Notes: generated by a model not told the origin, from the sequence alone. A stretch of DNA of 64,000 bases from Semisulcospira habei (GCA_036245525.1 BTPG01000007.1:125639815-125703814); one strand, 5' to 3'; shown: positions 55,728 through 64,000, counted from the first letter of the stretch. Translations and numbers: made by a program.

Positions 55728-58700
55728 CACACATACATGACAGTGGTGATGAATTGTGCATGGCTGGGAGAATGGACTAGTAAAAGGCAGCGTTGTAGAG
55801 GTGGGTTTTCAGAAGTGATTTGAATGAGGAGAGCGTTTGACAGTTACGGACAGGGGCGGGGAGGCTGTTCCAAGTGGCGGGGCCAAGATGGGAGAAGGCA
55901 CGATCGCCACGTGTTTTACATTTGAAATTGGGAAGGCGAAATTTTGGGTAGTATATTTTGTTGCCAACACAAGCATACAGATTTGTTCATACGCAGATGA
56001 TGGACTAACCAGCAGGATTTGCACCTTAGGTGTAGGCCGTTTGACAGTGGAGGGCACGACCTTTTCCCCCAAATATCTCCGCAGAGAAACTCTTTTCTGT
56101 ACTACTTTAAGAACAAATATCATTTAGTGCCAATTGACCTGATATGAATTTTTTTAATGAATTCCTGTGATTTGGCAATTCTGCTGCACAATCGTACAAA
56201 AATGGTGAAGAAAACCAAGAACAAGCCATTTTCAATACCCTGAATAGAGCCCCGGCAGATTTCAATACCGATGTCAAGCATGTAGACTTTATGTGTGTCT
56301 GCGCTGTTTCAGGTTTGAAAACTTGGCCAATTCACGTGAACATGATCTTTGTAATTGGCTAGGCTTAATATCTATGGGGGCGCATTTAGGGATGTAAAAT
56401 CGACGATTTCATGAAATAATTCCGAAATGTGACGACTGTGCAGCAAAATTGACACACTGTTCGATTTTCTTAACAGTAAATCGTATTAGGTCGACTGTCA
56501 CTGAATGATATTTGTTCTACGATTGGTATAGAAAAGTGGTTCTTTGAGGACATATTTGCGGAAAACGTTGTGCTCTCCGATGTCAATTGACCTGTAACAC
56601 GAGTCATTAACCCATTCAGCCCTGACGCACTACAGCAGGGGATGGGTCGACCATGATAATTCAAGGGTAGTGCCAGATTAGCTTGGCGCCTGTCGGCGCC
56701 AAGCTAATCTGGCACTACCCTTGAATTATCATGGTCGATCCATCTCCTGCAACATGTGCATAGTCGTTAGAAGACGCCTCCAAAATATGGGAATACGTGC
56801 GCCGGGCTGAATGAGTTAATATTAGTGTGTATACTGCATGCCAAGTAGGGGCACGCATTAACCCCTAGCCTGGTACCTACATTTGTTTATGAACTCTTTG
56901 ACCATTCAACGATCAAAAGCCGAAACTGTCCAAGAGACATGGTTACAAATACACATTCAGTTCCCTTTCACTGGACGCATACATTTGTTTTTGAAATCCG
57001 TGTTCATTTAACTACTGATAGCCACTATCGTCGAAGGAATATGGATACAAACCGGTCTCAGCAAAAGACATAGATCCTCATGAGCCGCGGGGGCTCATGA
57101 GGAACCATGTCTCTTGCGGTAGGATTGTGTTCACTTTTTCCCCAGACAGTCAAAGGGTTTAGTTGATTAATGAAGATGTGCTCTGGCCGATTTTTGGCTG
57201 GCTTGCGCGCGGCCGTGCGCGGGCCAAGTAAAGATAATGACGACCTGACACAAGACCTGTCGCTCACTAAGCATTATGAAATTAATTTGTGACTTCTTTG
57301 TGGAACTGAAACGTTATGGGGTTATTTTTCAGTGGCTTTCTCTGAGCTGCATGGCTATGGATATCGCGCCTACGAGTTTCTTCCCCCTGCTGAAGAGGGA
57401 GACAACTTGAATCTCTACCAGCAGAGGGCGCAACAGCTAGGAATGCACGCACTCCGCTCGCCCCTCTACCCACGCTTTTACACAGCTGTTGGTTGGATTG
57501 CTCAGCTGATCGGAAGCACGTGGACACCTTATTTGGTAAACTATTAAAAAAAAAAATACTTCGCCTTTTTTCCCCCGATTTGGTTTCGAATAAAGACACA
57601 TACTTGCAAACGGGGCACATTTGTTTTATTTTTTTTTAAAGTACGAATGAGCGGCACTACGTTTAACCTTTTCCGTGTCGGAGCTGATTTTGTCGCGATG
57701 ATTCCTAAAGGCATCATCGCGACATAACCCGCTGCCGATACGGACAGGCTTAAACTGCGCGCAATACAAAACGACCATTTCAGTAAGACAGCACACACAA
57801 TGCAGACGCCTTTGCTTAAAACAAAGTCGGATACAACCAAAGTCGGCTATAGTAACACCTTTTTAGAGGTCCGACCACACATTTCCTAGTTTAACAAACT
57901 TCGCTTATAACAAACAGGAACGCTTGTTGGCAAATTGTTATATCCGAAGTTTACCGTTATACTTCTACAGCGACAGGATTATTTAAAGTGCAACGGCACT
58001 GCGTGTAGGTTGCCGCGTGCAATATCATTAGCTCATTCTACCCCGACACCGAAATCCCCAAATTTTGTCGTTGTCCTCTGAAGACTGCGTTGCAGTGCAG
58101 GACACAGATCGACCATGATAGTTCAAGGGTGATGCCAGAATAGCTTGGCGTCCATAGACGCCAAGCTATTCTGGCATCACCCTTGAACTATCATGGTCGA
58201 TCCTTATCTTGCTGTGGTGTGTTGGGGGGTAGAATGAATTAATGAGGTTTCCTTTGCAACTAACGACTCGCAACAACGAACGAGATCAGAGCGTAATCAC
58301 GGCGGACAGGCAACACTCCAGAAATCTCCAAGAGGCACAGATCTTCGTGAGCCCTACGGACTCAGGAAGATCTATGACTCTTGGAGATGTTCGGAGCGTC
58401 GTCTATGCCTTTGGAATAAGCTGGTTACCCGCCGTAATTTTGCTCTCGCTCGTTGTTGGCAGTCGTTTGTTTCAAACGAATCCTCACTATGGACGAACAT
58501 GTACGGTCATTCAGCGAAATTTATACTTTATCCATTCAGCCCAGACGCCCTACAGCAGGAGATGGGTCGACCATGCTAATTCAAGGGTAGTGCCAGATTA
58601 GCTTGGCGCCTGTCGGCATGGTCGGTCCATCTCCTGCTACTGGTGCATGGTCATTAGACGACGCCTCCAAAATTTGGGAAATACGGCCGTCGGGCTGAAC

Positions 58701-60896
58701 GAGTTTAACGACTTCATTACTTTTTTTGTGTAGGTCTGGAGAACTGCCCATGTGATCGTGTCCTCCATGTTACCACTGTCTGCGCATGTCTTTGCCTTCG
58801 CTATGTTCCGGTCACGTGATGTGGCTGCTATGGCAGCCATTTTGGTGGCAAGTTCCGTCCATCTCGGCGTTCTCGGAACACACTCATTGGTGCACAGTCT
58901 GCTAGCGCCGATCATGTTTATTTCCCTCGCTACTGTTGTTTCGCTGCTGTCTGATTTATCAGAAAGCAAATATGGTGTAGGCTCACCAGGACAAGAACAG
59001 CGTTCTGTCAGTGAATGTGGGTCTGCAAAACCGGCGTCATCTAATTTGGCCGATTCGACAGAAAATAATAGTAAAGGCTACGTTTCTGACGTGTCCCGCG
59101 GTGCACAATGTCAGCTGCATGACAAGCAGGGACAGATTTATGGTCATGTTTACAGCGACACCTATCCTCCTTCAGTTTTTTTCGTGTTCAGTCGGTTCAT
59201 TAGCTTCTTTAGAAGAAAGGTATTCAATGAGAGCAGCAGAACTCCACAAAAGGACAAGATCAAACCCTATGTGCATGCAGCCACTGTAGACAGTACTGAT
59301 GGTTGCATGCACCAGAGGCTCACAGGGACCAATGAGTCTCATACATCTACAACCTTGAATGGTTTTGCTTGCGGTACACATGCATACGGAATTACACAAG
59401 ACAAAATTGTTTCGCCGGAGACTGACTTTCATGCGATGAAACCCGCTTTCGAGAGCGACATTTTCGAAACCAGGCCTGTTCCCAAACTGAAAATTGCTTT
59501 GTGTGGGTTTACCTTAGCAGTCTGCTGCTACATTCGCCCTGATGGCGCTCTGTTGTTACTAGCTTTCTTGTTGCCTTCCTTACCACATCTTACAAAGGTG
59601 GTGTTCTCTGTTTGTAACCGATCCATTAACCCCATTGCACATGCGGCCACCGGTACTGTTTACAGTACCGGTGGCTGCATGTGCAAGGGGTTTAATTTAA
59701 TGCTGTGGCCTGTCTGTGGAGGATGTTTTGGAATACTGCTGGGTGTGTTCGACGATTTCTACTGTTATGGTCTCGGGGTCATATCACCCTACTACTGGCT
59801 GCGATTCAACTTTATGACGAACATGTCGTCGGTGTTTTTCGGAACAGAGCCAGGGACCATGTATCTTCACGACTTCCTTCTGAAAAATGGCGGCATGTGT
59901 GCACTGTTAGGTATTAACCTTCTAGGGACGATGATTTCCCTTGCCTATACAATTAACTCCCGTGTGCATGTAATCACCGGGACTGTAAACAGTACCTGTG
60001 GCCGCATGAACAAGGGAGTTAAATATTATTTAAAGGACTGTGTCTCTGTGGGAATGCTGCTGAAATGGTTGTTCTTGTTTGTAACATATTCTCTCCAACC
60101 ACACAAAGAACTGCGCTTTATTCATCATGTTATGGTATTGTATCTGGTGTTTTCAGCAGCCAACCTTGTGTATGTCACAGTCTTTGTAAAAATATACACT
60201 GGAAAAGTCCCATCCTTATGCCTAGCATCTCTTTTTCTTTTTGCGTTTGCCCACAACCAGTGGATTGACTGGCCCAGCCCGCAGAACGATTCATTTAAAA
60301 CTTGGGTCTATGAACCAGCACTGGACAATTATGACGTCACCCAATGCGTCGGTTTCATTGCGTCACAAAATGACGTGAGAGGAGTGTTCTCACTCAAGAA
60401 CTTGCATTCGATTGGAGGATACACATTTCTGCGTCACAATGTTCCACTGCTGGCCTTGACGTTCAATGGATACGTCGAATATGGATTATCTTCTCGAACA
60501 AAACTTTCTTCCTCAAATTGGTTTGGAAAAAAGAAACGACTATCACTTGTGACGTCCAACGAAGCCGCGAACTACTTTTCTTCTGAAAACAATCAGTACC
60601 TAGTACGCCATTTGTTGAACAATCCAGAATACAATTACTTAGTAATGGACGCTGAGACTGAGTTTTTAAATGTCGGATACCGAGAAGTATTCAATTCCGG
60701 CAGCGTGAGAGTCGTTAAGCGAGTTGGTACTGAATTTGAAGAGAGACGCTTGTCAGAAATTGTCCCTTTCCTGAAACTGACGCCGGAAGTAGATGCTCTT
60801 CAGAAAGAGGCACGGGAGTTGTTCGCCCTTGGTCTCAAACGCCTGGCAGGAAAGAGATATGCCGAGGCACAAGAAAGGAGCGGCTCAAGCAACTAA
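49428..60896 (+). CDS. GT22-family ER mannosyltransferase, PIG-B-like, three exons
   Basis: Probable multi-pass ER membrane glycosyltransferase using dolichol-phosphate-mannose; in the GPI pathway PIG-B adds the third mannose. Exons: 49428-49716, 57333-57535, 58734-60896; introns GT-AG, phases 1 and 0; 884 codons. The N-terminus is basic and followed by a membrane segment (residues about 58-75). HPDEIYQSLE (87-96) is the GT22 lumenal signature and continues across the intron as VAFSELHGYGYRAYEF and LRSPLYPRFYTAVG. Later motifs: CCYIRPDGALLLLAF, YYWLRFNFMTNMSSVFFGTEP, LQPHKELRFIHHV (about 621). Exon 3 holds three hairpin-derived segments. The C-terminal LFALGLKRLAGKRYAEAQ looks like the first helix of a TPR and then stops. 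Longer than human PIG-B; ALG9/ALG12/PIG-Z remain alternatives by name. Confidence 0.87.
49738..50062. mobile_element. H5 hairpin and two H4 copies in intron 1
   Basis: 49738-49812: CCCATGATTTTGGACATTACTG ... AAGATCCAAAACAACATACC. 49844-49918 and 49977-50058 are H4 units bounded by AAACGTCTTCGGAC / CCTTTGCGCACTGGG and CCCAATGCGCAAAAGGC / GGCCTTTGCGTATTGGG. Confidence 0.7.
50245..50405. repeat. (CCA)n/(CAA)n tract and a unit of the 45600 satellite
   Basis: ACCACCACCACCACCA and ACAACAACAATAATAAC, then ATTAAACGGAAGACCATAATC and TATCAGCAGCTGATCTACCG. Confidence 0.7.
50452..50555. repeat. hairpin element with TAACCCC ends
   Basis: CTAACCCCTTGACTGCTACTG at the left and GCTAAGGAGTTAA at the right, with CGGCAAAGACGAGTAACTTT against ACGCGTCTATTCCGC inside. 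It resembles H3 in layout but not in sequence. Confidence 0.5.
50724..50937. mobile_element. H2-like hairpin MITE, GGGCCAG subtype
   Basis: Left CTAACCCTTTCCATCCTGATG, right AGGATGTAAAGGGTTAA. Core AAGGATGGGGCCAGAATAGC / GCTATTCTGGCGCCATCCTT: the ATGG/CCAT change is in both arms. Confidence 0.8.
51225..51402. mobile_element. H4 hairpin and a (CTA)n tract
   Basis: 51229-51332: AAAAGCCATCGGCCGAGGTC, TTGGCCCGCGCACGGCTGTGCGCGGGCCAA in two halves, GGCCTTTTGCGCATTGGG. 51367-51402 is (CTA)12. Confidence 0.75.
51575..53259 (+). mobile_element. Tc1/mariner-superfamily DNA transposon, DD34E, defective
   Basis: Terminal repeats CTAATGGTCAAAACTTAAGG and the complement ending at 53259, flanked by TATA on each side (TA target). 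The transposase frame begins at ATG 51939 (MPPRRSLTPVD), is interrupted by a 55-bp LINE tail at 51972, slips a frame near 52078, then gives GRRLGVSHSVIQRMLARF (HTH), LLTDESPF, RYGGGSVMVWAGFS, LQDDNARPHRSRVVDECL and DLAPIEHLWDVLG. From the second Asp to Glu there are 34 residues. Stops at 52445 and 52703 and a later frame loss make it inactive. Confidence 0.9.
51962..52043 (-). repeat. LINE 3'-tail insertion inside the Tc1 transposase
   Basis: GCCAGTAGAT occurs on both sides of a ~58-bp copy of the RNase H LINE terminus (TAGTTAGTTAGTTATTTGGG ... CTCACGGCGG). It carries two substitutions (GCATGCAACC) relative to the 26293 copy. Confidence 0.9.
53395..53945. mobile_element. cluster of three H1 hairpins
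   Basis: Cores at 53415-53478 (eroded), 53600-53668 (GAGGAATGGATGTTCATGAG / TTCATAAGCATCTGTGCCTC) and 53832-53900 (AGAGCCATAGATCTTCTTGAG / CTCAAGAGGGTCTATGGCTCT). The last ends GGCAATTTAAGGGTTAAC. Confidence 0.75.
54225..54460. repeat. rearranged H2 relics
   Basis: GATGGATTGGCCGTGATACTTC ... GGGTAGTGCCAGATTTGC occurs twice (54255 and 54353), the second followed by TTATCTGGCACTACTCTGG. Probably a local duplication of one arm. Confidence 0.6.
54515..55040 (-). mobile_element. CR1/L2-type LINE 3' fragment, eroded
   Basis: (TAA)n at 54521-54545 and GGCGCTTTACCC form the AT-rich 3' end; near 54945-55035 the minus strand retains SVNFKRSLKTHP, the usual C-terminus of L2-like proteins. Confidence 0.6.
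55125..55340. mobile_element. H1 hairpin MITE
   Basis: Hairpin 55222-55290, left flank GATCAGTCAACGACCAAAAGC, right end CTCGGCTGTGAAGTGGTTCAA. TTAA lost. Confidence 0.8.
55530..55915 (-). mobile_element. CR1/L2-type LINE 3' fragment
   Basis: The minus strand reads RAFSHLGPATWNSLPAPVRN, then FKSLLKTHLYNAAFY and a stop, followed by a 3' UTR with a (CA)n run (55685-55733) and an (AAT)n terminus at 55530-55590. Confidence 0.85.
56035..56597. mobile_element. foldback element with ~95-bp inverted arms
   Basis: Left arm 56044-56140 (GGAGGGCACGACCTTTTCC ... CGCAGAGAAACTCTTTTCTG ... AGAACAAATATCATTTAGTG) pairs imperfectly with right arm 56490-56590 (TGAATGATATTTGTTCTACG ... AAGTGGTTCTTTGAGG ... GTTGTGCTCTCCGATGTC). 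The 350-bp centre has no motif. Confidence 0.65.
56607..56819. mobile_element. H2 hairpin MITE, 213 bp
   Basis: TTAA at 56607 and 56816. Sequence nearly identical to 22342 with loop TGTC. Confidence 0.85.
56857..57165. mobile_element. H1 copy with duplicated left flank and a shortened hairpin
   Basis: TTAACCCCTAGCCTGGTACC starts at 56858. The left flank (CATTCAACGATCAAAAGC) is followed by a second left flank (CATACATTTGTTTTTGAAATC). The hairpin 57056-57117 has lost the CCCGCAG stem on one side (CATGAGCCGCGGGGGCTCATG). Confidence 0.75.
57178..57230. repeat. H4 relic
   Basis: CTCTGGCCGATTTTTGGCTGG and GCGCGCGGCCGTGCGCGGGCC. Confidence 0.5.
57333..57535 (+). CDS. exon 2 of the GT22 gene
   Basis: Acceptor GTTATTTTTCAG, donor GTAAAC. 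It completes the codon opened by exon 1 (G|TG) and continues the GT22 signature with VAFSELHGYGYRAYEFLPP and ALRSPLYPRFYTAVGW. Confidence 0.9.
57663..57960. mobile_element. H3 hairpin MITE and an ATAACAAAC relic in intron 2
   Basis: 57663-57753: TTAACCTTTTCCGTGTCGG ... CCGATACGGACAGGCTTAA, 91 bp. 57880-57955: TTTAACAAACTTCGCTTATAAC ... TTGTTATATCCGAAGTTTACC, related to 23870. Confidence 0.75.
58028..58242. mobile_element. H2 hairpin MITE, GACGCC subtype
   Basis: Left TTAG, right TTAA (58239). Core GATGCCAGAATAGCTTGGCGTC / GACGCCAAGCTATTCTGGCATC: GGCGTC/GACGCC replaces GGCGCC in both arms. Confidence 0.85.
58318..58389. repeat. H1 hairpin core, eroded
   Basis: CTCCAAGAGGCACAGATCTTC / GAAGATCTATGACTCTTGGAG; the GC stem is reduced to GAGCCCTACGGACTC. 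Confidence 0.65.
58526..58708. mobile_element. H2 MITE with one inner arm deleted, at the exon 3 acceptor
   Basis: CCATTCAGCCCAGACGCCC left terminus; GTGCCAGATTAGCTTGGCGCC then jumps to GCATGGTCGGTCCATCTCC; right TTAA 58705-58708. Only 25 bases separate it from exon 3. Confidence 0.8.
58734..60896 (+). CDS. exon 3 of the GT22 gene
   Basis: 721 codons including TAA, after acceptor TTTTTTTGTGTAG. It encodes the main membrane body and the C-terminal cytosolic or lumenal domain. The start of the reading frame is fixed by exon 2 (VWRTAHVIVSSMLPLSAHV). Confidence 0.9.
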   Translation, partial: VWRTAHVIVSSMLPLSAHVFAFAMFRSRDVAAMAAILVASSVHLGVLGTHSLVHSLLAPIMFISLATVVSLLSDLSESKYGVGSPGQEQRSVSECGSAKPASSNLADSTENNSKGYVSDVSRGAQCQLHDKQGQIYGHVYSDTYPPSVFFVFSRFISFFRRKVFNESSRTPQKDKIKPYVHAATVDSTDGCMHQRLTGTNESHTSTTLNGFACGTHAYGITQDKIVSPETDFHAMKPAFESDIFETRPVPKLKIALCGFTLAVCCYIRPDGALLLLAFLLPSLPHLTKVVFSVCNRSINPIAHAATGTVYSTGGCMCKGFNLMLWPVCGGCFGILLGVFDDFYCYGLGVISPYYWLRFNFMTNMSSVFFGTEPGTMYLHDFLLKNGGMCALLGINLLGTMISLAYTINSRVHVITGTVNSTCGRMNKGVKYYLKDCVSVGMLLKWLFLFVTYSLQPHKELRFIHHVMVLYLVFSAANLVYVTVFVKIYTGKVPSLCLASLFLFAFAHNQWIDWPSPQNDSFKTWVYEPALDNYDVTQCVGFIASQNDVRGVFSLKNLHSIGGYTFLRHNVPLLALTFNGYVEYGLSSRTKLSSSNWFGKKKRLSLVTSNEAANYFSSENNQYLVRHLLNNPEYNYLVMDAETEFLNVGYREVFNSGSVRVVKRVGTEFEERRLSEIVPFLKLTPEVDALQKEARELFALGLKRLAGKRYAEAQERSGSSN
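59260..59322 (+). repeat. decayed hairpin segment inside coding sequence (site 1)
   Basis: GTGCATGCAGCCACTGTAGAC and GTACTGATGGTTGCATGCAC form imperfect arms. The peptide YVHAATVDSTDGCMH resembles those of sites 2 and 3. TTAA is not preserved at either end. Confidence 0.6.
59626..59695 (+). mobile_element. 70-bp TTAA hairpin MITE inside coding sequence (site 2)
   Basis: TTAA 59626-59629 and 59692-59695 bound a near-perfect palindrome starting CCCCATTGCACATGCGGCC. Net insertion (62 plus 4 bases) is 66 bases, 22 codons, so the frame is kept. Encodes AHAATGTVYSTGGCMCKG around residues 462-485. Confidence 0.85.
59953..60022 (+). mobile_element. 70-bp TTAA hairpin MITE inside coding sequence (site 3)
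   Basis: TTAA 59953-59956 and 60019-60022; termini CTCCCGTGTGCATG and CATGAACAAGGGAG. Same length as site 2, frame kept. Encodes VHVITGTVNSTCGRMNKG (about residues 571-594), including an N-x-T sequon. Confidence 0.85.
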
Positions 60897-60921
60897 CTGT
60901 TGTAGGTTTACTGTCAAGAAG

Positions 60922-61134
60922 TTAGCTCACTGCGCTGCAGGTACGAAATACTCACATTCTGGAGTTGTCCGCTGAGGACTGCATTACAATGCAGGAGACA
61001 GGTCGACCATGATAGTTCAAGGGAGGTGCCAGAATAGCTTGGCGCCTATACGCGCCAAGCTATTCTGTCACCACCCTTGAACTATTATGGCCGAGCCATA
61101 TCTTACTGTGGTGTGTCGGAACTGAATGAGTTAA
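60922..61134. mobile_element. H2 hairpin MITE, 213 bp, 25 bp after the GT22 stop codon
   Basis: Left TTAG, right TTAA (61131). Core GGTGCCAGAATAGCTTGGCGCC / GCGCCAAGCTATTCTGTCACC. Confidence 0.85.
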
Positions 61135-61179
61135 GGGACACTTTCAAAAATGGTCATGATTTCAGAACTTTGTAAAACT

Positions 61180-61255
61180 TTAACCTTATGGGTGTCGGCA
61201 GCGGTTTTATTTGAGATGATCGCGACTACAACCGCTATCAACACCCACAGGCTTT
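61180..61255. repeat. H3 hairpin, eroded
   Basis: TTAACCTTATGGGTGTCGGC ... CGACTACAACCGCTATCAACACCCAC; part of the loop is lost and the right TTAA is gone. Confidence 0.65.
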
Positions 61256-61499
61256 CTGTCTTGGAATTTTTGGACGAGACCGTCTAAGGTATACAATTCT
61301 GTCCAACAATTTCACGATATAATCTTAAAGTTTAACATGGCTCTGCTTATTTGCATAACTAATTGTGAGCAGTATATAACGGACCAGCTTGTGTATGGAA
61401 CCGCGCGTACTGTTTTCAGCGGCACACGAGAATCTGTATTTCTTGCTGTTAGTAGATGACTTTCTATGTGTTCTAGCAGTGACGGTGCTAATACGTTCC

Positions 61500-61900
<401 letters not shown>

Positions 61901-62099
61901 CCCACACCCTTATTCAGATTTGGAAACCACAAACAGGAAAAACAAACGGACATACAAATTGACGCTCCTTCTATTAACCTTAAAGTACAGAAATTAAAAA
62001 AAAAACTTATCACAAAACGTGACACAAAATGGCACTGCTATTGTGCAATACACTGATCGCCTATTGCCAATGGAGTTTTATTGACGTATGCGTACATAG

Positions 62100-62116
62100 G
62101 GATGCACGCACGCACG

Positions 62117-62171
<55 letters not shown>

Positions 62172-62425
62172 TCATAATATATAAAAAATAAAATATAGTA
62201 TAAAAAAATACTTATATTTCAAATCTGCGTTGACGTTTCTAATGCCTCACTATTTTTGCTCGTCTGCTATGCATCACTACAGTTTTGCGGCACGGGAGAT
62301 GGACCATATTGAAAATGAACATGTCAATGTTAATACCTGATTAGCTTGGCGCCTGAAAGCGCCAACTGAAGCTAATCAGGTACTAACCTTGCGCTATTAC
62401 AATCAATCTTAACTGTCATTTGGTC
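62100..62425. repeat. (CA)n tract and an H2-like hairpin
   Basis: CA at 62100-62170. 62300-62400: TTAATACCTGATTAGCTTGGCGCC ... GCTAATCAGGTACTAACC, an H2-related hairpin without its outer ends. Confidence 0.65.
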
Positions 62426-62504
62426 AAACAGTGAATTACACTGAAAAAACAGTCACTCTTCACGGTTGGTTTCAAAGCATTGTAACGTCAAAGTCAGTAT
62501 TTTC

Positions 62505-63620
62505 TCAGATTAACGGCCTGTCCAGATTAATGTTGCTCATGGTAATCGGCTTTGTACACTCCGTCTGACCAAATCTGTCCACACAGGCGCTAAGCCATTT
62601 CTTTGCCTCTGTGTGATCTCTCAGTTTTTGGCTGCACGCTGCAAGTGCTTGGAAAAGGTGCGCATGCGTGGAGTCCAACTGGAGTGCTGCGTGATAGCGC
62701 TCGGCGGCCAATCGGAAGCGCTGAAACCTGAAAAGAACGTCACCTTCGTAACGTAAGACGGTGGAGTTGATTCCCATTGGTGTGCGTGCGGCCATTACCT
62801 GGAGTTGTCGTTCTTCATCGGGGTGGTACTTTCTTTTCATCACGCGCATAGTGCCGTGTGCCAAAACCTCCATGAAGCCAACAGGAAGAAAGCGCCTGTC
62901 TCTCTCGATCACAAAGTAATTGTAGTGCGTCTTTTCTATTAGTAGTTTGACTAGATACGCCGCGTTTTGCAAGGATACGTAGTTTGAAATTCGGTCAAGG
63001 GTAAAGAACGAAATGTTTCTATTGGCGCTTAGCACACTAGATCTGGCCAAGTGGGTCTTAGAACTGAAATCAAACTCCACAAACTCGTACACGAGCAGCG
63101 TGAACAGGGGAACGTCCTGTTGAAGTAGACTGCAGCCTCCAGTCGCGTGCAGGTTTCGGTCCAAAAATACGCCTGTGACGTCTTTCTGGTCTGCAACGTA
63201 AGCAAGACACGCATTAACGTCATGGCTGTCCCAGTGACCTTGATACGCCCATGATGTGTTGGACTGGTCCTTGGCGCTAGGAAATGACTTCCACTGACTA
63301 GCGGCGAAAAAACAGAGACAGGCGAACACAACAGCTCGCGTTTCTTCCAGACCGAATGCTCGCCTGCAACGTGTTGCAACACTGACACAGATAGCTGCAC
63401 AACTAATAAATAGTGAAACAATGACATCATGGATAAATCGTAGTTCCTTGTGGGCTTGAAAAGTATATAAAGCCAGTAAAATCCCGCTAGAAACCAAAAG
63501 TAAACAGACTGGCTTGCAGTCATCACACATAAAAGCTTCAGGCATACTTATGTAATCTAAGCGGGTGCTGTGATCGTAATTGCTGTTGTTGTTGCTTTTG
63601 TTGTTGATGCTGCCGTTTTT

Positions 63621-63651
<31 letters not shown>

Positions 63652-64000
63652 TCTCTGCTGCTGCAGCTGTTGTTGCTGTTGCCGTCGCTCGCCGTTTTTC
63701 TGTTATCCGTGCATTTGAAACTGACACTTCTAAATTGTTCATAAGCCAGGTACACGAACAATACTCCACTGACAACAGTAAGAACACACAAACCAATGTT
63801 GTCCTCAAACAACAGTGTCAAGTATCTGAACACTGAAGATTTCCCGAAAAACGTGCCAGACATGTCCTGAAACACATTAAATCTGGCCCAGTTTCCAGGG
63901 GACACGACTATCTCTCCATAAAACCGGAAGTCTTCGTACAAACCCATACAAAACCCTGCGCATGCCCCCAATACGGACATAAACAAGTTTCTGTATTGTG
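62505..64000 (-). CDS. GT22-family mannosyltransferase paralogue with TPR-like C-terminus, 5' end outside the window
   Basis: Open on the minus strand to the window edge (QYRNLFMSVLG...), so the HPDE-bearing N-terminus lies beyond 64000. It aligns throughout with the neighbouring plus-strand gene: LYEDFRFYGEIVVSPGNWAR, FQDMSGTFFGKSS, FQAHKELRFIHDV, VNACLAYVADQKDVTGVFL, LHATGGCSLLQQDVPLFTL. Between two membrane segments, where the plus gene carries a hairpin MITE, this copy has an Asn/Ser-rich linker (about 63550-63700) from AAC/AGC trinucleotide repeats. The C-terminus continues as a TPR-like pair (RFQRFRLAAERYHAALQLD, HLFQALAACSQKL). Convergent with locus 49428-60896, 1.6 kb apart. Confidence 0.87.
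63560..63705 (-). repeat. in-frame (AAC/AGC)n trinucleotide tract in the GT22 paralogue
   Basis: The plus strand reads GTT/GCT repeats. Translated on the coding strand this gives runs of Asn and Ser with Lys and Thr. The tract keeps the frame, so length changes of whole triplets are tolerated. Confidence 0.9.

Noticed and set aside
49428..60896. Naming the gene PIGZ, ALG9 or ALG12
   Set aside because: HPDE and HKELRFI motifs fix the GT22 family, and the FNF...FFGTEP region leans to PIG-B, but the long divergent C-terminus prevents a firm orthologue name without a profile search.

Overview
The window reads as repeat-saturated animal nuclear DNA, most likely from a gastropod or another lophotrochozoan mollusc. 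The basis is split genes with GT-AG introns, LINEs of several clades, tRNA-derived SINEs ending in a CGTTAAACCC tail, abundant microsatellites, and two host loci of animal type. The species assignment is inference. No bacterial operon logic applies.

Three host loci can be supported. (1) Positions 12026-16930 (+): a five-exon TRIM-type E3 ubiquitin ligase, with RING, two B-boxes and a coiled coil in exon 1 and a Neuralized (NHR) domain spread over exons 2-5. All introns are phase 0. Exon 4 carries one extra G in a G7 run, which breaks the NHR frame. (2) Positions 49428-60896 (+): a three-exon GT22-family, PIG-B-like ER mannosyltransferase of about 884 residues. (3) Positions 64000-62505 (-): a convergent paralogue of locus 2, cut at its 5' side by the window edge. 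Loci 2 and 3 end tail to tail, 1.6 kb apart.

Layout: 1-2620 LINE with a tRNA-like head; 2640-4590 microsatellites and a 69-bp satellite; 4935-6545 LINE with RNase H; 7376-11760 SINEs and three tandem arrays; 12026-16930 TRIM-NHR gene; 16931-24350 small hairpin elements, a LINE 3' end, SINE and a Harbinger-like element; 24360-28918 two LINEs; 28919-36787 hairpin elements, SINEs and an LTR-like tandem unit; 36788-39515 LINE and SINE; 39516-49400 dense hairpin elements, an old ~160-bp satellite and microsatellites; 49428-64000 the two GT22 genes, the first with a 7.6-kb intron packed with mobile elements.

The dominant unexplained signal is more than fifty short palindromic elements in at least six sequence families. 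Several families end in TTAACCC-like termini with TTAA duplications, as expected of piggyBac-mobilised MITEs. Their arms carry matched substitutions, neighbours sometimes share a single TTAA, and two 70-bp copies (plus a decayed third) lie in frame inside the coding exon of the GT22 gene. Other points of note are a minisatellite made of consensus 5' splice sites placed exactly at the exon 1 donor of the TRIM-NHR gene, and retrotransposition scars as short as 25 and 55 bp with intact target-site duplications.
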